Counted from the first letter of the stretch, positions 12,720-23,171 are shown. The stretch is DNA of 64,000 nucleotides from Oasisia sp. SBJ-2009 (GCA_964017155.1 OZ024862.1:30780158-30844157), one strand, 5' to 3'. Notes: a model not told the origin generated them from the letters alone. A program made the numbers and translations.

Positions 12720-13843
12720 GTATATATATATAATTCATGTGTTAAATGTTACATGAATTAGTTTGTGCAATTTAAAATTCAAAATTCGGTGAACTTCGCG
12801 ATTGAACGTGACAAAGCAACTGGAAACATACAAATCGTCTGTCATAGCTAAATATTTTCAACGTTTTTACTTCTAAGTGGGTGCCCACCTTTATTTTATC
12901 GCGTCTACTCCTCGTTTCAAAAATGTACTATCACTTTCATGTCGCCGTTCTGTAATATATACAGCTCACACAAATTTCAACAAAACTTATTTGCATGATT
13001 CTTACCATAAACCACCGAATCAAGTCCTACGGAATGCCAAGCTACACATAAAAACACAAAAAGGCCGCTTACATGCACATCACAGCTCACACGTCTTGAT
13101 CAAATTAAGGTATATTAATAATTCAAAGCCCCTTCTTAATGAGTATGACGTGACAAAATCCAGCAAATGCAGTATGAAATGTGTTCAGTTGTTCTGTTCG
13201 GATCAACGGCGAAAGGAAATATCCGTGCAATGTTACACAATGTGAGAACACAGCACAGCTTTATGCAGAGACCCATCCACCCGTCATTTGGACGGGTAAA
13301 AACGAATATGGACGGGTAGAAATATATATGGATAGACGGGTAAAAAAATGAAGGGGCAAAAAAGGTCTTCCAAAACGATAGATATTGTTAGTTACGCCTT
13401 GAAAGTGAGCGTAAATGGTGTCACATGTGTGTTTGTAGTCCTTTTCAGGTAGAAAAATACATTTAAAGTTTTGTGAACTGGCTTAACAGTTAACATCCAC
13501 ATGTCCACTAAAACATGTGTGACTGGCAATAATTTGATCCTGCATAAAGCCCTGCAACACAGAAATAACTCTTGGACTGTTTGTTCTGGTTGCAGAAGGC
13601 AAGACGATCGCCGACACGTACGACTGCAAGTACATCGAGGTGTCGGCGCTGATCAACGTCAAGGTGGACGACCTGCTCGCCGGCATCATCAGTCAGATCC
13701 ATCTCCGTCAACACAGCTGTCTCCTGCACTCGAGTCCCCCGTCCGGCGTCGACGGCCGTCGCTCGCCCATCAGACTCATCGGACGGCTCTTTGGGCGCCA
13801 GTCGTTCGTGTCACGCTCTTGCGACAACCTGCTCGTGCCCTGA
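4860..13843 (+). CDS. RGK-family small GTPase (Rad/Gem/Kir/Rem-like), last four exons, 5' incomplete
   Basis: Joined exons 4860-4948, 6008-6099, 6626-6714 and 13596-13843 keep one frame (phases 2/0, 0/2, 1/1, 2/stop) and encode about 172 residues. What is seen: the segment after switch II (NEEETTLEI), then [16 protein letters not shown] (core strand of Ras folds), the guanine-specifying G4 motif NKTD in [14 protein letters not shown], a G5-like EVSAL, the helix [16 protein letters not shown], a basic Ser/Arg tail and a terminal [13 protein letters not shown] proteins are known to lack a CAAX box, to end in a conserved Cys-containing motif near ..SCxxL.VL, and to inhibit voltage-gated calcium channels by binding the beta subunit at the membrane. 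The RGK assignment rests on the G4/G5 spacing, the C-terminal extension and that last motif. P-loop and switch I exons must lie left of the window. The G3 DxWE of vertebrate members is not seen. Which vertebrate paralogue is closest cannot be decided. Confidence 0.88.
5000..6007 (+). other. RGK intron
   Basis: No gene is seen between the exons. A GT-rich low-complexity tract lies at about 5811-5870. The acceptor CATTTCTAG ends at 6007. Confidence 0.6.
6008..6099 (+). CDS. RGK GTPase exon (core AYVIVY strand)
   Basis: The acceptor TTTCTAG and donor CG|GTACGT bound 92 nt, encoding [20 protein letters not shown] and [10 protein letters not shown] plus two bases of an Arg codon. AYVIVY is the hydrophobic central strand typical of RGK proteins. 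Confidence 0.9.
6543..6625 (+). repeat. 20-bp x4 tandem repeat abutting the 3' splice site
   Basis: Four copies of CGTGAGACGTGTTTGTTGTA; the last is cut by CCAG, which is the acceptor of the exon starting at 6626. The pyrimidine/T-rich half of each unit therefore resembles the functional polypyrimidine tract, and each junction AC|GTGAG also resembles a donor. Confidence 0.9.
6626..6714 (+). CDS. RGK GTPase exon with G4 NKTD motif
   Basis: Acceptor TTGTCCAG, donor CAGG|GTGAGT. The exon encodes [20 protein letters not shown] and [13 protein letters not shown] is the guanine-base recognition motif. One base at each end is shared with the neighbouring exons. Confidence 0.92.
6715..8577 (+). other. 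RGK intron, left part
   Basis: No coding exon or recognisable transposon is supported. Short open frames here lack splice context and known motifs. Confidence 0.5.
8578..8803. repeat. (CCGT)n microsatellite
   Basis: About 55 CCGT units with a single C-to-G interruption near 8729. It is open in many frames (SVRP/TDGR peptides) purely because of periodicity. Confidence 0.98.
8804..12179 (+). other. RGK intron, middle part
   Basis: No exon is supported. A segment near 11430-11510 (TAGTGGGAAAT..., AACGTTACAATGGCCGCCTA) resembles 43005-43070, so a dispersed repeat family may be present at both places. Confidence 0.4.
12180..12375 (+). mobile_element. CR1/Jockey-type LINE fragment (decayed)
   Basis: In shifting plus frames the sequence reads [14 protein letters not shown], then [20 protein letters not shown]. 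This corresponds to the LDYCNSLL...LQRVQNxxARVV block of LINE RTs. Frameshifts and truncation show that it is dead. Confidence 0.65.
12442..12735. repeat. (TA)n with ATAC/ATGT interruptions
   Basis: About 290 bp of alternating TA with CA/TG substitutions. YIYI-type open frames on both strands come from the dinucleotide period. Confidence 0.97.
13264..13355. repeat. Cluster of (G)GACGGGTA motifs
   Basis: GACGGGTA with following A-rich spacers occurs three times in 90 bp, with CACCCGTC in inverse orientation beside it. The spacing is irregular, so this is not a clean tandem array. Confidence 0.5.
13596..13843 (+). CDS. RGK GTPase terminal exon with C-terminal motif and stop
   Basis: The acceptor GGTTGCAG ends at 13595. 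Two bases complete a Glu codon, then 81 codons and TGA at 13841-13843. Residues include [20 protein letters not shown] (G5 region) and [15 protein letters not shown]. After a Ser/Pro/Arg-rich linker comes [13 protein letters not shown], an amphipathic basic segment fitting membrane lipid binding. The end is [10 protein letters not shown]. The last seven codons and stop are the seed of the minisatellite that follows. Confidence 0.93.
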
Positions 13844-15841
13844 CCAACGGCATGTGACAATCTGCTCGTGTCCTGACCATTTATATGACAATCTGCTCAT
13901 GCCCCGACGAACGATCTGTGACAACCTGTTCGTTCCCTGACGAACAGTCTGTGACAACCTCCTCGTTCCCTGACGAACAGTCTGTGACAACCTCCTCGTT
14001 CCTTGACGAACAGTCTGTGACAACCTCCTCGTTCCCTGACGAACGGTCTGTGACAACCTCCTCGTTCCCTGACGAACAGTCTGTGACAACCTCCTCGTTC
14101 CTTGACGAACAGTCTGTGACAACCTCCTCGTTCCCTGACGAACGGTCTGTGACAACCTCCTCGTTCCCTGACGAACAGTCTGTGACAACCTCCTCGTTCC
14201 CTGACGAACAGTCTGTGACAACCTCCTCGTTCCTTGACGAACGATCTGTGACAACCTGTTCGTTCCCTGACGAACGGTCTGTGACAACCTCCTCGTTCCC
14301 TGACGAACGGTCTGTGACAACCTCCTCGTTCCCTGACGAACGGTCTGTGACAACCTCCTCGTTCCCTGACGAACGGTCTGTGACAACCTCCTCGTTCCTT
14401 GACGAACGGTCTGTGACAACCTGGTCGTGCCCTGACTAACTGCCTATGACAACCTGCTCGTACCCTGATCAACGGTCTGTGACAACCTGCTCGTTCCCTG
14501 ACCAACGGTCTGTGACAACCTGCTCGTACCCTGATCAACGGTCTGTGACAACCTGCTCGTTCCCTGACCAACGGCCTGTGACAACCTGCTCGTTCCCTGA
14601 CCAACGGCCTGTGACAACCTGCTCGTTCCCTGACCAACGGTCTGTGACAACCTGCTCGTACCCTGATCAACGGTCTGTGACAACCTGCTCGTTCCCTGAC
14701 CAACGGACTGTGACAACCTGCTCGTACCCTGATCAACGGTCTGTGACAACCTGCTTGTTCCCTGACCAACGGTCTGTGACAACCTGCTCGTACCCTGATC
14801 AACGGTCTGTGACAACCTGCTCGTTCCCTGACCAACGGTCTGTGACAACCTGCTCGTTCCCTGATCAACGGTCTGTGACAACCTGCTCGTACCCTGAGCA
14901 ACGGTATGTGACAACCTGCTCGTTCCCTGACCAACGGCCTATGACAACCTGCTCGTTTCCCGACGAACGGCCTACAACAACCTGCTCGTACCCTGATCAA
15001 CGGCCTGTGACAACCTGCTCGTTCCCTGATCAACGGCCTATGACAACCTGCTCGTTCCCTGATCAATGGCCTATGACAACCTGCTCGTTCCCTGATCAAC
15101 GGCCTGTGACAACCTGCTCGTTCTCTGATCAACGGCCTATGACAACCTGCTCGTTCTCTGATCAACGGCCTGTGACAACCTGCTCGTTCCCTGATCAACG
15201 GCCTATGACAACCTGCTCGTTCCCTGATCAACGGCCTGTGACAACCTGCTCGTTCCCTGATCAACGGCCTATGACAACCTGCTCGTTCCCTGATCAACGG
15301 CCTGTGACAACCTGCTCGTTCTCTCATCAACGGCCTATGACAACCTGCTCGTTCTCTGATCAACGGCCTGTGACAACCTGCTCGTTCCCTGATCAACGGC
15401 CTATGACAACCTGCTCGTTCCCTGATCAACGGCCTATGACAACCTGCTCGTTCCCTGATCAACGGCCTGTGACAACCTGCTCGTTCTCTCATCAACGGCC
15501 TATGACAACCTGCTCGTTCTCTGATCAACGGCCTGTGACAACCTGCTCGTTCCCTGATCAACGGCCTATGACAACCTGCTCGTTCTCTGATCAACGGCCT
15601 ATGACAACCTGCTCGTTCCCTGATCAACGGCCTGTGACAACCTGCTCGTTCCCTGATCAACGGCCTGTGACAACCTGCTCGTTCCCTGATCAACGGCCTG
15701 TGACAACCTGCTCGTTCCCTGATCAACGGCCTGTGACAACCTGCTCGTTCCCTGATCAACGGCCTGTGACAACCTGCTCGTTCCCTGATCAACGGCCTGT
15801 GACAACCTGCTCGTTCCCTGATCAACGGCCTGTGACAACCT
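13844..15841. repeat. 33-bp minisatellite, about 60 units, seeded by RGK terminal codons
   Basis: The unit is GTGACAACCTGCTCGTTCCC plus TGATCAACGGCCT. It matches the gene's last coding bases (TGCGACAACCTGCTCGTGCC and CTGA). Early units diverge in length (33, then 31). Three blocks are visible: about 13900-14430 (GACGAAC with CCTCCTCGTTCC), 14440-14930 (GACCAAC/GATCAAC alternating, a 66-bp higher-order period) and 14940-15840 (GATCAACGGCCT with GTG/ATG alternation). Because 33 is divisible by 3, one plus and at least two minus frames stay open for hundreds of codons. These frames show no non-repeat domain and are not called as genes. The array probably lies in the RGK 3'UTR. Confidence 0.97.
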
Positions 15842-17177
15842 GCACTTGCCATGTGACAATCTCCAAATGGTCTGGTGGAGTACGCGTGTCAATCTCCTCG
15901 TGACCTGACTAAGTACATGTAAGAACATTCTCGTGACCTGACCTAGGCCATGTGACAAACTGCTTCAATGGGTCAACTTAGCAGACCAACTGCATCTGCA
16001 TTTTGTAACAATGGCACCTAATTTGGTATACACAAATATGCGTTAATACATAAACAGATTTAGACATTGCGCATTCGCAAAGTTGGCCCCAGATAGTATT
16101 TTTTTAATATTCGTGATTAACTGATTTTCAGAAATGCCATCCTATCTCGGTTTCCGTAACCCATCTGTACTTTTATCAATGAATTAACTTCCCTGTAAAC
16201 CCGTTGTCCTCACAGTAGAGCAGATTAGTAAAATAGCAGTGACCGTAGATGGTCATTTTAGAATATGACCCTCACAACTACCAGCTACCATGAAATCTAC
16301 GACGGCTCAATATATATACCAAATCTATTCATAATATAAATATCTATACGTGTACGAAATGTGACGAAGTCTGGTCGACCTAAAGGAGACATATTGTTAA
16401 GTAAATGCAAGTGACCACGGGACCAGCGACGAGACAGGTAAAGCCAAGTGTGCCACCCTGGACATCGACCGGGCGTTGTTTGCCGCGAGGCTGACTGCTG
16501 ACGGGCACCGAACGCACTCGGCTTATTTCACTGACACTCAAAACACCTGTGTAATCACGAGAACTAGACTCAATACGCCCTTGGGACGAGCAGAGTTTTT
16601 GAGGACAGAGTACAACATAGCGATAGGTTTGATAATTGGGTTATTTGGGGTTTAGGAAAATCGCTCGCGTGTTTGCGCGCGCGCGTTTATATATGTAGGC
16701 ACACACGCCCGTTGTATTAGACTGGACTGTAAATTACACTTTTTACAATACACAATGATTACTAACGTCAATTATCAATTTCCATTAACACGTTTTACTA
16801 TTTACGTCGCGATACGTATTGCCTCTCGACCAATGCTACGCAGTGTTGAAGGTATTCTGAGAATGTGCGTACATAAGCGACTGACTGAAGACAATAAAGA
16901 GCGGCCGTGCGAATATGTGACAACGTACGTGTGCCTTAACTGTGACTCAAAATGGTTTCTTCGACTTATGGAAGCAGTGATATCAAACGCTGCCAATCTG
17001 AAGTTGCACGTGGTCATGTGAACATTACCAGGCCGACGTGGTGTGTTCAATACGAAAAGAAAGTACGCCAGACAGACATGGTACGTGAATGTAAGCTACC
17101 TATAATAACTCTGCACACAAGACTCACACCATTTGACTGCAGCAGTATTCATGAATTTGCGATTAAAGGTTAAGGTA
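15842..17177. other. RGK 3'-flanking DNA, no gene seen
   Basis: After a few degenerate repeat units (to about 15960) there is no coding exon or repeat I can name. An AATAAA on the plus strand at 16893-16898, followed by GT-rich sequence, is the first plausible poly(A) signal for the RGK transcript. This is weakly supported. Confidence 0.35.
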
Positions 17178-17490
17178 AGTTCTTGTATAGCGCAGTATTT
17201 AGTCCTCAGGACTGTTCAAAACGCTTTACACTTTACTTCCCTGACAGACCTGTTCAATCAAACACCATCTCAACTTTTCTAGTAAGCACTCAGACACAAT
17301 TAATGCGCGAAGGATGTTTCGTACAAATATCCATTACTGTCTATAGCCAGCTACTCACTCATATAGCTAAGTGAACTGGAGCAACGTAAAGTGAAACAAA
17401 TTACCCAAGTTTTGACACCGTCGCGCATGATTCAACACGGGTTCTCTCAGTCGAGAGTCCGAAGCTCTACTCCTGACCCTTTGCGTTCAA
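17178..17490 (-). mobile_element. tRNA-derived SINE, copy 1
   Basis: Reading the minus strand, a decayed tRNA-like head with a GGTTTGAATC-type B box lies at the high-coordinate end. The body ends in the tail TACTGCGCTATACAAGAACT. It aligns along about 300 bp with the copy at 35935-36245, which has the clearer B box. Confidence 0.65.
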
Positions 17491-17797
17491 CGATTAGCGT
17501 CGCCCGCCTCAGTAAAGGCCGTATTTACTAATATAATATTATCAATGACGTCAAAAAGTGGTGACCATTTGGGGATATGGGCTCCCAAAAACCTCCATTT
17601 GCACATCCTCCGAGGCTACACAAAATCGCCACCTTGTGGCTCTTCAGAAACATTCAATTGCAGTGCGCTCTCTGATGCTAAAAAGACATGTTCTCCAAAC
17701 AATTAGTTTAATTGCACCACAAAATACACCACCGTCTGTAAATATTGTTAGGCTAATACTTAAATAACAATAATTTGTATGTTTCGTTTATTACTGT

Positions 17798-18425
17798 GTG
17801 GGCAGTATATCTTATTACAGGCACTGTGTGGGCAATATACCTTATTACAGGCACTGTGTGGGCAATATACCTTATTACAGGCACTGTGTGGGCAATATGC
17901 CTTATTACAGGCACTGTGTGGGCAGTACACCTTATTATAGGCACTATGTGGGCAATATACCTTTATCACTCTTGGACTGCATGGGAAATACACCTTATTA
18001 TCGGCACTGTGTGGACAATACACCTTATTACAGGCACTGTGTGGGCAATATACCTTTTTTATCAGGCACTGTGTGGGCAATACAGCTTATTACAGGCACT
18101 GTGTGGACAATACCTTTTTTCTCTCAGGCACTGTGTGGGTAATACACCTTATTACAGGCACTGTGTGGGCAATATACCTTTTTTCTCAGGCACTGTGTGG
18201 ACATTACAGCTTATTACAGGCACTGTGTGGACAATACACCTTTTGTCGCTAAGGCACTGTGTGGGCAATACACCTCATTACAGGCACTCTGTGGGCAATA
18301 CACCTTATTACAGGCACTGTGTGGGCAGTAGACCTTATTACAGGCACTGTGTGGGCAATACACCTCTTTTCTCAGGCACTGTGTGGGGAATACACCTCAT
18401 TACAGGCACTGTGTGGGCATTTGAC
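17798..18425. repeat. 30-bp minisatellite, about 21 units
   Basis: The unit is TTATTACAGGCACTGTGTGG plus GCAATACACC. About one unit in four replaces TTATTACAG with TTTTTTCTCAG-like sequence, so every unit carries a pyrimidine-rich stretch plus CAG, as in a 3' splice site. Several frames are open through the array; none continues into a recognisable domain. Confidence 0.95.
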
Positions 18426-19380
18426 TGGCGCTGTCAGACGTCACATCTACCTCATTGGCTCCAAGACAAACAACGCTGTACCGCCATAGGTGAAGTGAGT
18501 ACAAGCAATCTGCGCTCACATGACGACGCCAGAGATAAGATACGTGATCTCAGGCGTTATTGAATCCAAGTAACCAGCGCTCGCCTACATCCACCCACCC
18601 GTGGAACAACAAACCAAACGCATCAGTTGTCATTGCCATAAATGCCATTGGTTAGAAACTAATTCACAGTGGTGCCATCTGGTGAGTCGGTATCCGTTCA
18701 GCCGTTTCCGCATTTCCCCGACAGGTTTAAAAACAAAATTGTGACTTCCCTGGGTATGGTGATTTGGTAATCAATTAAGTCGAAATAACTAACTTCGTGT
18801 TTTGTTTTTATACATCGCTAGTTAGTATATCAGAGGTCATTAGTCAAGGAAGCGAATGAACGTAGTCTATAAAGAGGAGACTGCACCTGCGACGAAACGT
18901 ATTTACAATGGGTCAATGCACCAAAAATTTCAAAATGAGCACGACTGCCACGAGGGTATAATATATCCTGCCATGATATGACATATTAGTCTAACTACTA
19001 ACCAGGGTTGCCACCTGTCCCATAAAAGATATCCTCTCATATGGTATATTATAGTCTAACTAAGGTTGCCAGTAAAATACGGAATCCCCTGTAATTAATA
19101 CATATTGCGTTCTGTATGAAGGGGGTGTGTATACTGTGTACCCGTCTCTTATTTTTCCGTGAACGTGGCAACCCTATGTCATGACTATGTCTAACTTAAT
19201 CTCGGTCAGTGAGCATGAGACGTCCTCTTGTCGAGGAAGTGACTCGAGCTGCCTTGTTGGTTAACACCGATATGTAGACCTACAACCCAAGTGGCATGGT
19301 ATCCACAAGGCATGGTCTCCTACTGTTTGCAAAATATTAGGGGAAAAGTAACCTTTTCTTGCCAGAAACGGGGGTTCAAT
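18426..19380. other. No gene seen
   Basis: No exon, RNA gene or transposon is supported. Short direct repeats occur at about 18965-19080 (CATATTAGTCTAACTA / TATTATAGTCTAACTA around GGTTGCCA). Confidence 0.4.
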
Positions 19381-19830
19381 TCAATTCAATATCTTTATTT
19401 CAGACTGTCATACAGATGTCCACATAAACATTAACAAATACAAGTGACTAAAAAATATATAAAGGTATTGCACATGGTAAATAGAAAAAAACATTGCACA
19501 GTGGTACATTCAGTCAAAAACTATTATGTATATATACAACATTTTTATCCAATGTCGTCTTATCCTGGATTGCCATTTTATATCACTGTTGATAATTGCA
19601 ATTACCAACTTATTATAAGACGCATCAAGTCTCCGCATGAATTTATATACAAGGTTTCTAATTACAGCTTTACTATCTGGTACATGGTATTCTACAAACA
19701 TGGTGGAGGCACTGCAATATTTAGGCTGATTTAGCAGTAAGCGAAACACATTATTGTAAGCCACATGAAGTTTATGTATACTTGCTACTGTGTAATTCCA
19801 CCACAGCTGAGCAGTATACATGAGGAGCAG
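19381..19830 (-). mobile_element. LINE 3' fragment related to the 44-47 kb LINE
   Basis: The minus strand encodes MYTAQLWWNYTVASIHKLHV, then AYNNVFRLLLNQPKYCSAS and LVYKFMRRL. This parallels the end of ORF2 in the larger LINE (MYTSSLWCTF...AYNNSLRILLNLPPRCSAS). The low-coordinate end is an (ATTCA)n/ATTTCAG-type tail. It is 5'-truncated and of the same clade, but is not a recent copy. Confidence 0.8.
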
Positions 19831-20149
19831 AAGGTTCTAAGCAAAGTCAGCTTCACGTCAGTGGAACACATGTAAAATTTCCGCAATAGCGTATTACCCC
19901 TAGCATATAGTTGGTCAATTGTTTGAAATCTAATGACGATAACATCAACTGTTCGACAGCAAGACTGAGCAAGGCGAAGGTAACTGCTCCGGACAGTTGG
20001 CAGTTATGGAAGAGGTGACATCGCAGAGTAAAAGAACCGGAAAGAATCCCTAGAACCTCTGTTAATGGGCTAGATTGGGGAGGCACAAAACCTCTAACTG
20101 CACCCGTCGACCGTTGCTAAAACGCATCACTTGAAGGTCTTTAAAACAT
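19831..20149. other. No gene seen
   Basis: Unassigned spacer between a LINE tail and a SINE. Confidence 0.3.
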
Positions 20150-20476
20150 GCACCTCAGCCGGAACATCGCACTCACCGTCCGAATGTCGGTGTGAGTGTT
20201 ATTCTCAGGTTATTAACTCCAAACAGCCCAATATTGGGCTAACGCAGGAGTACGTCACTGAGGATGGTCACAGCCAGGGTGCTTGTCGTCCTCAGTGGTT
20301 CTTTTACGTCCCAAATTGAGACGGGGCCGACATTAACGTGATTCTCCGATTGACGAGGGATACACAGTCCCCAATGTTGAGAGCCAGATTTTTATATCAC
20401 CACTGCCGGTACCGGGGATCGAACCCCCCGGCTTCAGAGGCGAATTAAATGTGGTTACCACTACGCCATCGCTCTC
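20150..20476 (-). mobile_element. tRNA-derived SINE (good A and B boxes)
   Basis: On the minus strand from 20476: GATGGCGTAGTGGTAACCAC (RNA polymerase III A box) and, about 40 bp on, GGTTCGATCCCCGGTACC (B box). A non-tRNA body follows. The anticodon arm is degenerate and the sequence continues well past the tRNA-like region, so this is a SINE head and not a tRNA gene. The 3' limit is approximate. Confidence 0.75.
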
Positions 20477-20500
20477 TGTGTTATCTTCTATAGCCCAAGT

Positions 20501-21344
20501 CTTAAAGGACAAAAAAAGGCTACGGCTTCGTGTCATACACCTAATAGAGTTTATACAAAGTAACAATTTCCACATATACTCAATTTTTTAACGTCAGCGG
20601 TTTACTCAGAATGTGACTTTAAAGTCTAAAATTCTAACGAAATCCACGATGGTCTAGACGTCGCCATAGGTGAAGGGTTAATTTGGCTTGGCCATTCAGC
20701 GCGCGGCATTCTATATCTCGGTCAGCTTTCGGCGACGTCGTTAAGGGTCAACAACTTCGAGTCTTCGACAGTTCGTTGAGTTGGCGTGACATAGATCTAG
20801 CAGCTGCTTATAGACGTATATCTAAATCTGTGGTTAAATCTATGGTAAACTTTAGTAATTATGCCTTCGTGTTCGGCATACGGTTGCAATAATAGTTTAA
20901 ACAACCGGTAGCATTGAAGCAATGGATTCACGTTGGTGATTTGCGGGCGTACTGTTTGGCAATTTGCTCGGTCCATTTTGAGGAGAAATGGTTTGATGTA
21001 GACATGTATCATCAGTTGATGGGATGATTTCAGCGATAACAATAATAGACAACTTTATATTTACCGTCATCAGCACGTTACGCGCGTTGCCGAGTTGCAG
21101 CCATTTCATGACAACAGCCAAACCCTATGCAGGGAATCTACGTGGAGAGCGCCTCGATCACCGTCGTGACGTCATTCTTCGTCTAAGATAGGGTAGCGCA
21201 TAGAATTTGGATGGCTGGGTGTTAAACAATATTTTTCTGGTAAACCGCTGGCGTTAAAAAATTGGGTATATGTGGAAATTGTTACTTTATATTAACTCTA
21301 TTAGGTGTATGCCACGTAAAAGTTAACTTTGTTTGTCCTTTAAG
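20501..21344 (+). mobile_element. Kolobok-like TIR transposon remnant with TTAA ends
   Basis: Inverted repeats of about 105 bp: TTAAAGGACAAA... at the left and ...TTTGTCCTTTAA at the right. They share CATACACCTAATAGAGTT and GTAACAATTTCCACATATAC, at roughly 85% identity by eye. TTAA flanks both ends. The interior holds a broken THAP zinc finger. TTAA target sites together with a THAP-bearing transposase are known for the Kolobok superfamily; P elements have THAP but 8-bp duplications. At 844 bp it is an internally deleted, non-autonomous copy. Confidence 0.75.
20860..21030 (+). pseudogene. Broken THAP DNA-binding domain
   Basis: It starts MPSCSAYGCNN (20860 onward), the usual THAP start with C-x4-C. 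After frameshifts it resumes as KQWIHVGDLRAYCLA then ICSVHFEEKWFD and DMYHQLMG. CSVHF is the C-x2-H pair followed by the conserved F. The C2CH layout is complete but stops and frameshifts separate the halves, so it is non-functional. It belongs to the surrounding TIR element. Confidence 0.75.
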
Positions 21345-22404
21345 AGTTCAGTTCGACGCTGCGAACCTAGTCCGACAAGATACCTACCTGGTGTAGAAAG
21401 TGTCTTAAAACCAACGTGATTTAAATGACCTATGCTATGGCTATAGGCAGTATAGCCTATGACCTATCCTATGTATGGAAAACCAATTTCCAAACAAAAC
21501 AGGGTCGTGCGTCCATTGCCATTGGCGCTGCCCGCTCGGTCAAAGAAAACGTACATTTCATTTGGTCTATGGAAATATTTATAAGCCCTGTGGAAATAAC
21601 GGCTAAAGAGTAACGTTCCGAATCCTATACTAGCTGTGTAGACATAGTTACGTTTTTGTTGTGCTATACTCTGTCTCTAGTCTAGACTTAATATTAGGGT
21701 ACTGCCTAAGACTAAGTAAACTTGAATAAGAATGATAAGATATATCAACTCACAGCGTGATTGTAGCACTGATCGTTCCAAGTGCCTAGCACATTATATT
21801 CCTGGTTATTCCAGAAAGACGTAATTTTCAGTGCAAATCGTATGTGGCAAAGGCGCCATGATACAGTTACGTCACTTCCTAGCAACACGCGGGTTTTAAC
21901 GGGTATACTACGTCTACTGTACTTGTAGCAGAGAGCGTAACCTTTAATTGTCTTTGCTTGTAGTATACCATTCGTTCTTTTGCCAAAAACGCCATTTTTG
22001 CCAAACGCGCACAGATCTCGCGCATCTAAATTAACTTGTGTTACAATTTACTAATTAAATAGTTACAATGTTATAGGGGGTATACAGACCACATTTTTAA
22101 CATTATATACTGATGTTAATACAATGTTCTGTATTAGAAAATAAATATATTTATGCGGGACAACGCTACCATCTAAATTTGTGACACAGAGACGTGCCTA
22201 GTTTGCTGAAAACACAAGTCAGATATATGTTTGTATGCGAGCTTAAAAGTAAGCCAACTCTTTATGTATAACTAGCACAAAATAATTCCAATACACTAGT
22301 ACACAATGTCATCACCGTTATAACAAACACATAGACTGACAGCAACGTTTTGATCCCACCGCCCCGGCACCGACGCCATCACTGGCACTGCCATCAGTGT
22401 TGTT
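21345..22404. other. No gene seen
   Basis: Intergenic DNA without supported exon, RNA or transposon. Confidence 0.35.
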
Positions 22405-22592
22405 ACAACCGATAATGTAATAATCGCCCGGTAATGTAATAACTACCCGATAATGTAATAAAATCAACCGATAATGTAATAACCACCCTATAATGTAATA
22501 ACATCAACCGATAATGTAATAAACTTGCTAACCGATAATGTAATAATTTTCAACCGATAATGTAATAACTTTCGCCTGATAATGTAATAACG
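22405..22592. repeat. Eight spaced CCGATAATGTAATAA motifs
   Basis: ATAATGTAATAA (or GTAATGTAATAA) recurs eight times in 185 bp, usually preceded by AACC or CCC. The spacers are of unequal length and sequence (about 5-12 bp). This is not a simple tandem array. It resembles clustered binding sites such as the subterminal repeats of a DNA transposon. Confidence 0.8.
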
Positions 22593-23082
22593 TACACATT
22601 TCTCGTAGGACTTAGTCGTTTTCGTGGATTTCATGTTGGTTTCTTGTACTTAGTCGATTTCGTCGATTTCTTCTATTTTGCAATACCACAACTTTTGCTA
22701 GCGGAATCAATTTAGATTAAATCCAATATGCTGGTTCCAATTCGGAAGTCATATTTATCCCAGCAGGTCAAGATTTTGAGTTATACATTCTCTTTCCATT
22801 TATTAATGACGGGTTGGTGTAATACAACTGTGGGCTTCATTGATAACGAAATTGTCGGCCCAAATCCTGGAATCGATGATCTCACAAGTATTCCCTTTCC
22901 ATGCTATAATGTCGGGGTATCGAATGCCCACAGGCGTGGGGTTTGCTGGTTCAATCCTAGTGTAAAACCCAGATGAAGAAATGGTTTCTTAAAGAATGTG
23001 TTATGTATATGTTTTAGTACGCTGTTTGTAATTCTCCCGTGATGTGCTCAAGATACATACATACATACATACATACACACAA

Positions 23083-23084
<2 letters not shown>
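22593..23084. other. No gene seen
   Basis: A short direct repeat of CTTAGTCG(A/T)TTTCG is present at about 22612-22660; otherwise unassigned. Confidence 0.3.

Positions 23085-23087
<3 letters not shown>

Positions 23088-23170
<83 letters not shown>
23088..23170. repeat. (GT)n microsatellite
   Basis: About 40 GT units, preceded by a few CATA units. Confidence 0.98.

Positions 23171-23171
<1 letters not shown>

Noticed and set aside
12398..12738. YIYI-type open frames on both strands
   Set aside because: TA-dinucleotide microsatellite translation.
13897..15852. 651-codon minus-strand open frame of 11-residue repeats (AGCHRPLIRER) and a 485-codon plus-strand frame (TTCSFPDQRPV)
   Set aside because: Both follow from a 33-bp tandem unit without stops in those frames. 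They have no non-repeat domain, signal or splice context. The array is explained by duplication of the RGK terminal codons.
17775..18563. 262-codon plus frame through the 30-bp repeat
   Set aside because: Periodic peptide only; the short non-repeat end has no recognisable domain.
20400..20476. Possible tRNA gene on the minus strand
   Set aside because: A and B boxes are good, but the acceptor stem does not close and the element continues over 250 bp as a SINE body.
22728..22976. 82-codon plus frame in the intergenic region
   Set aside because: No similarity recognised, no splice or promoter context; length is within chance expectation.
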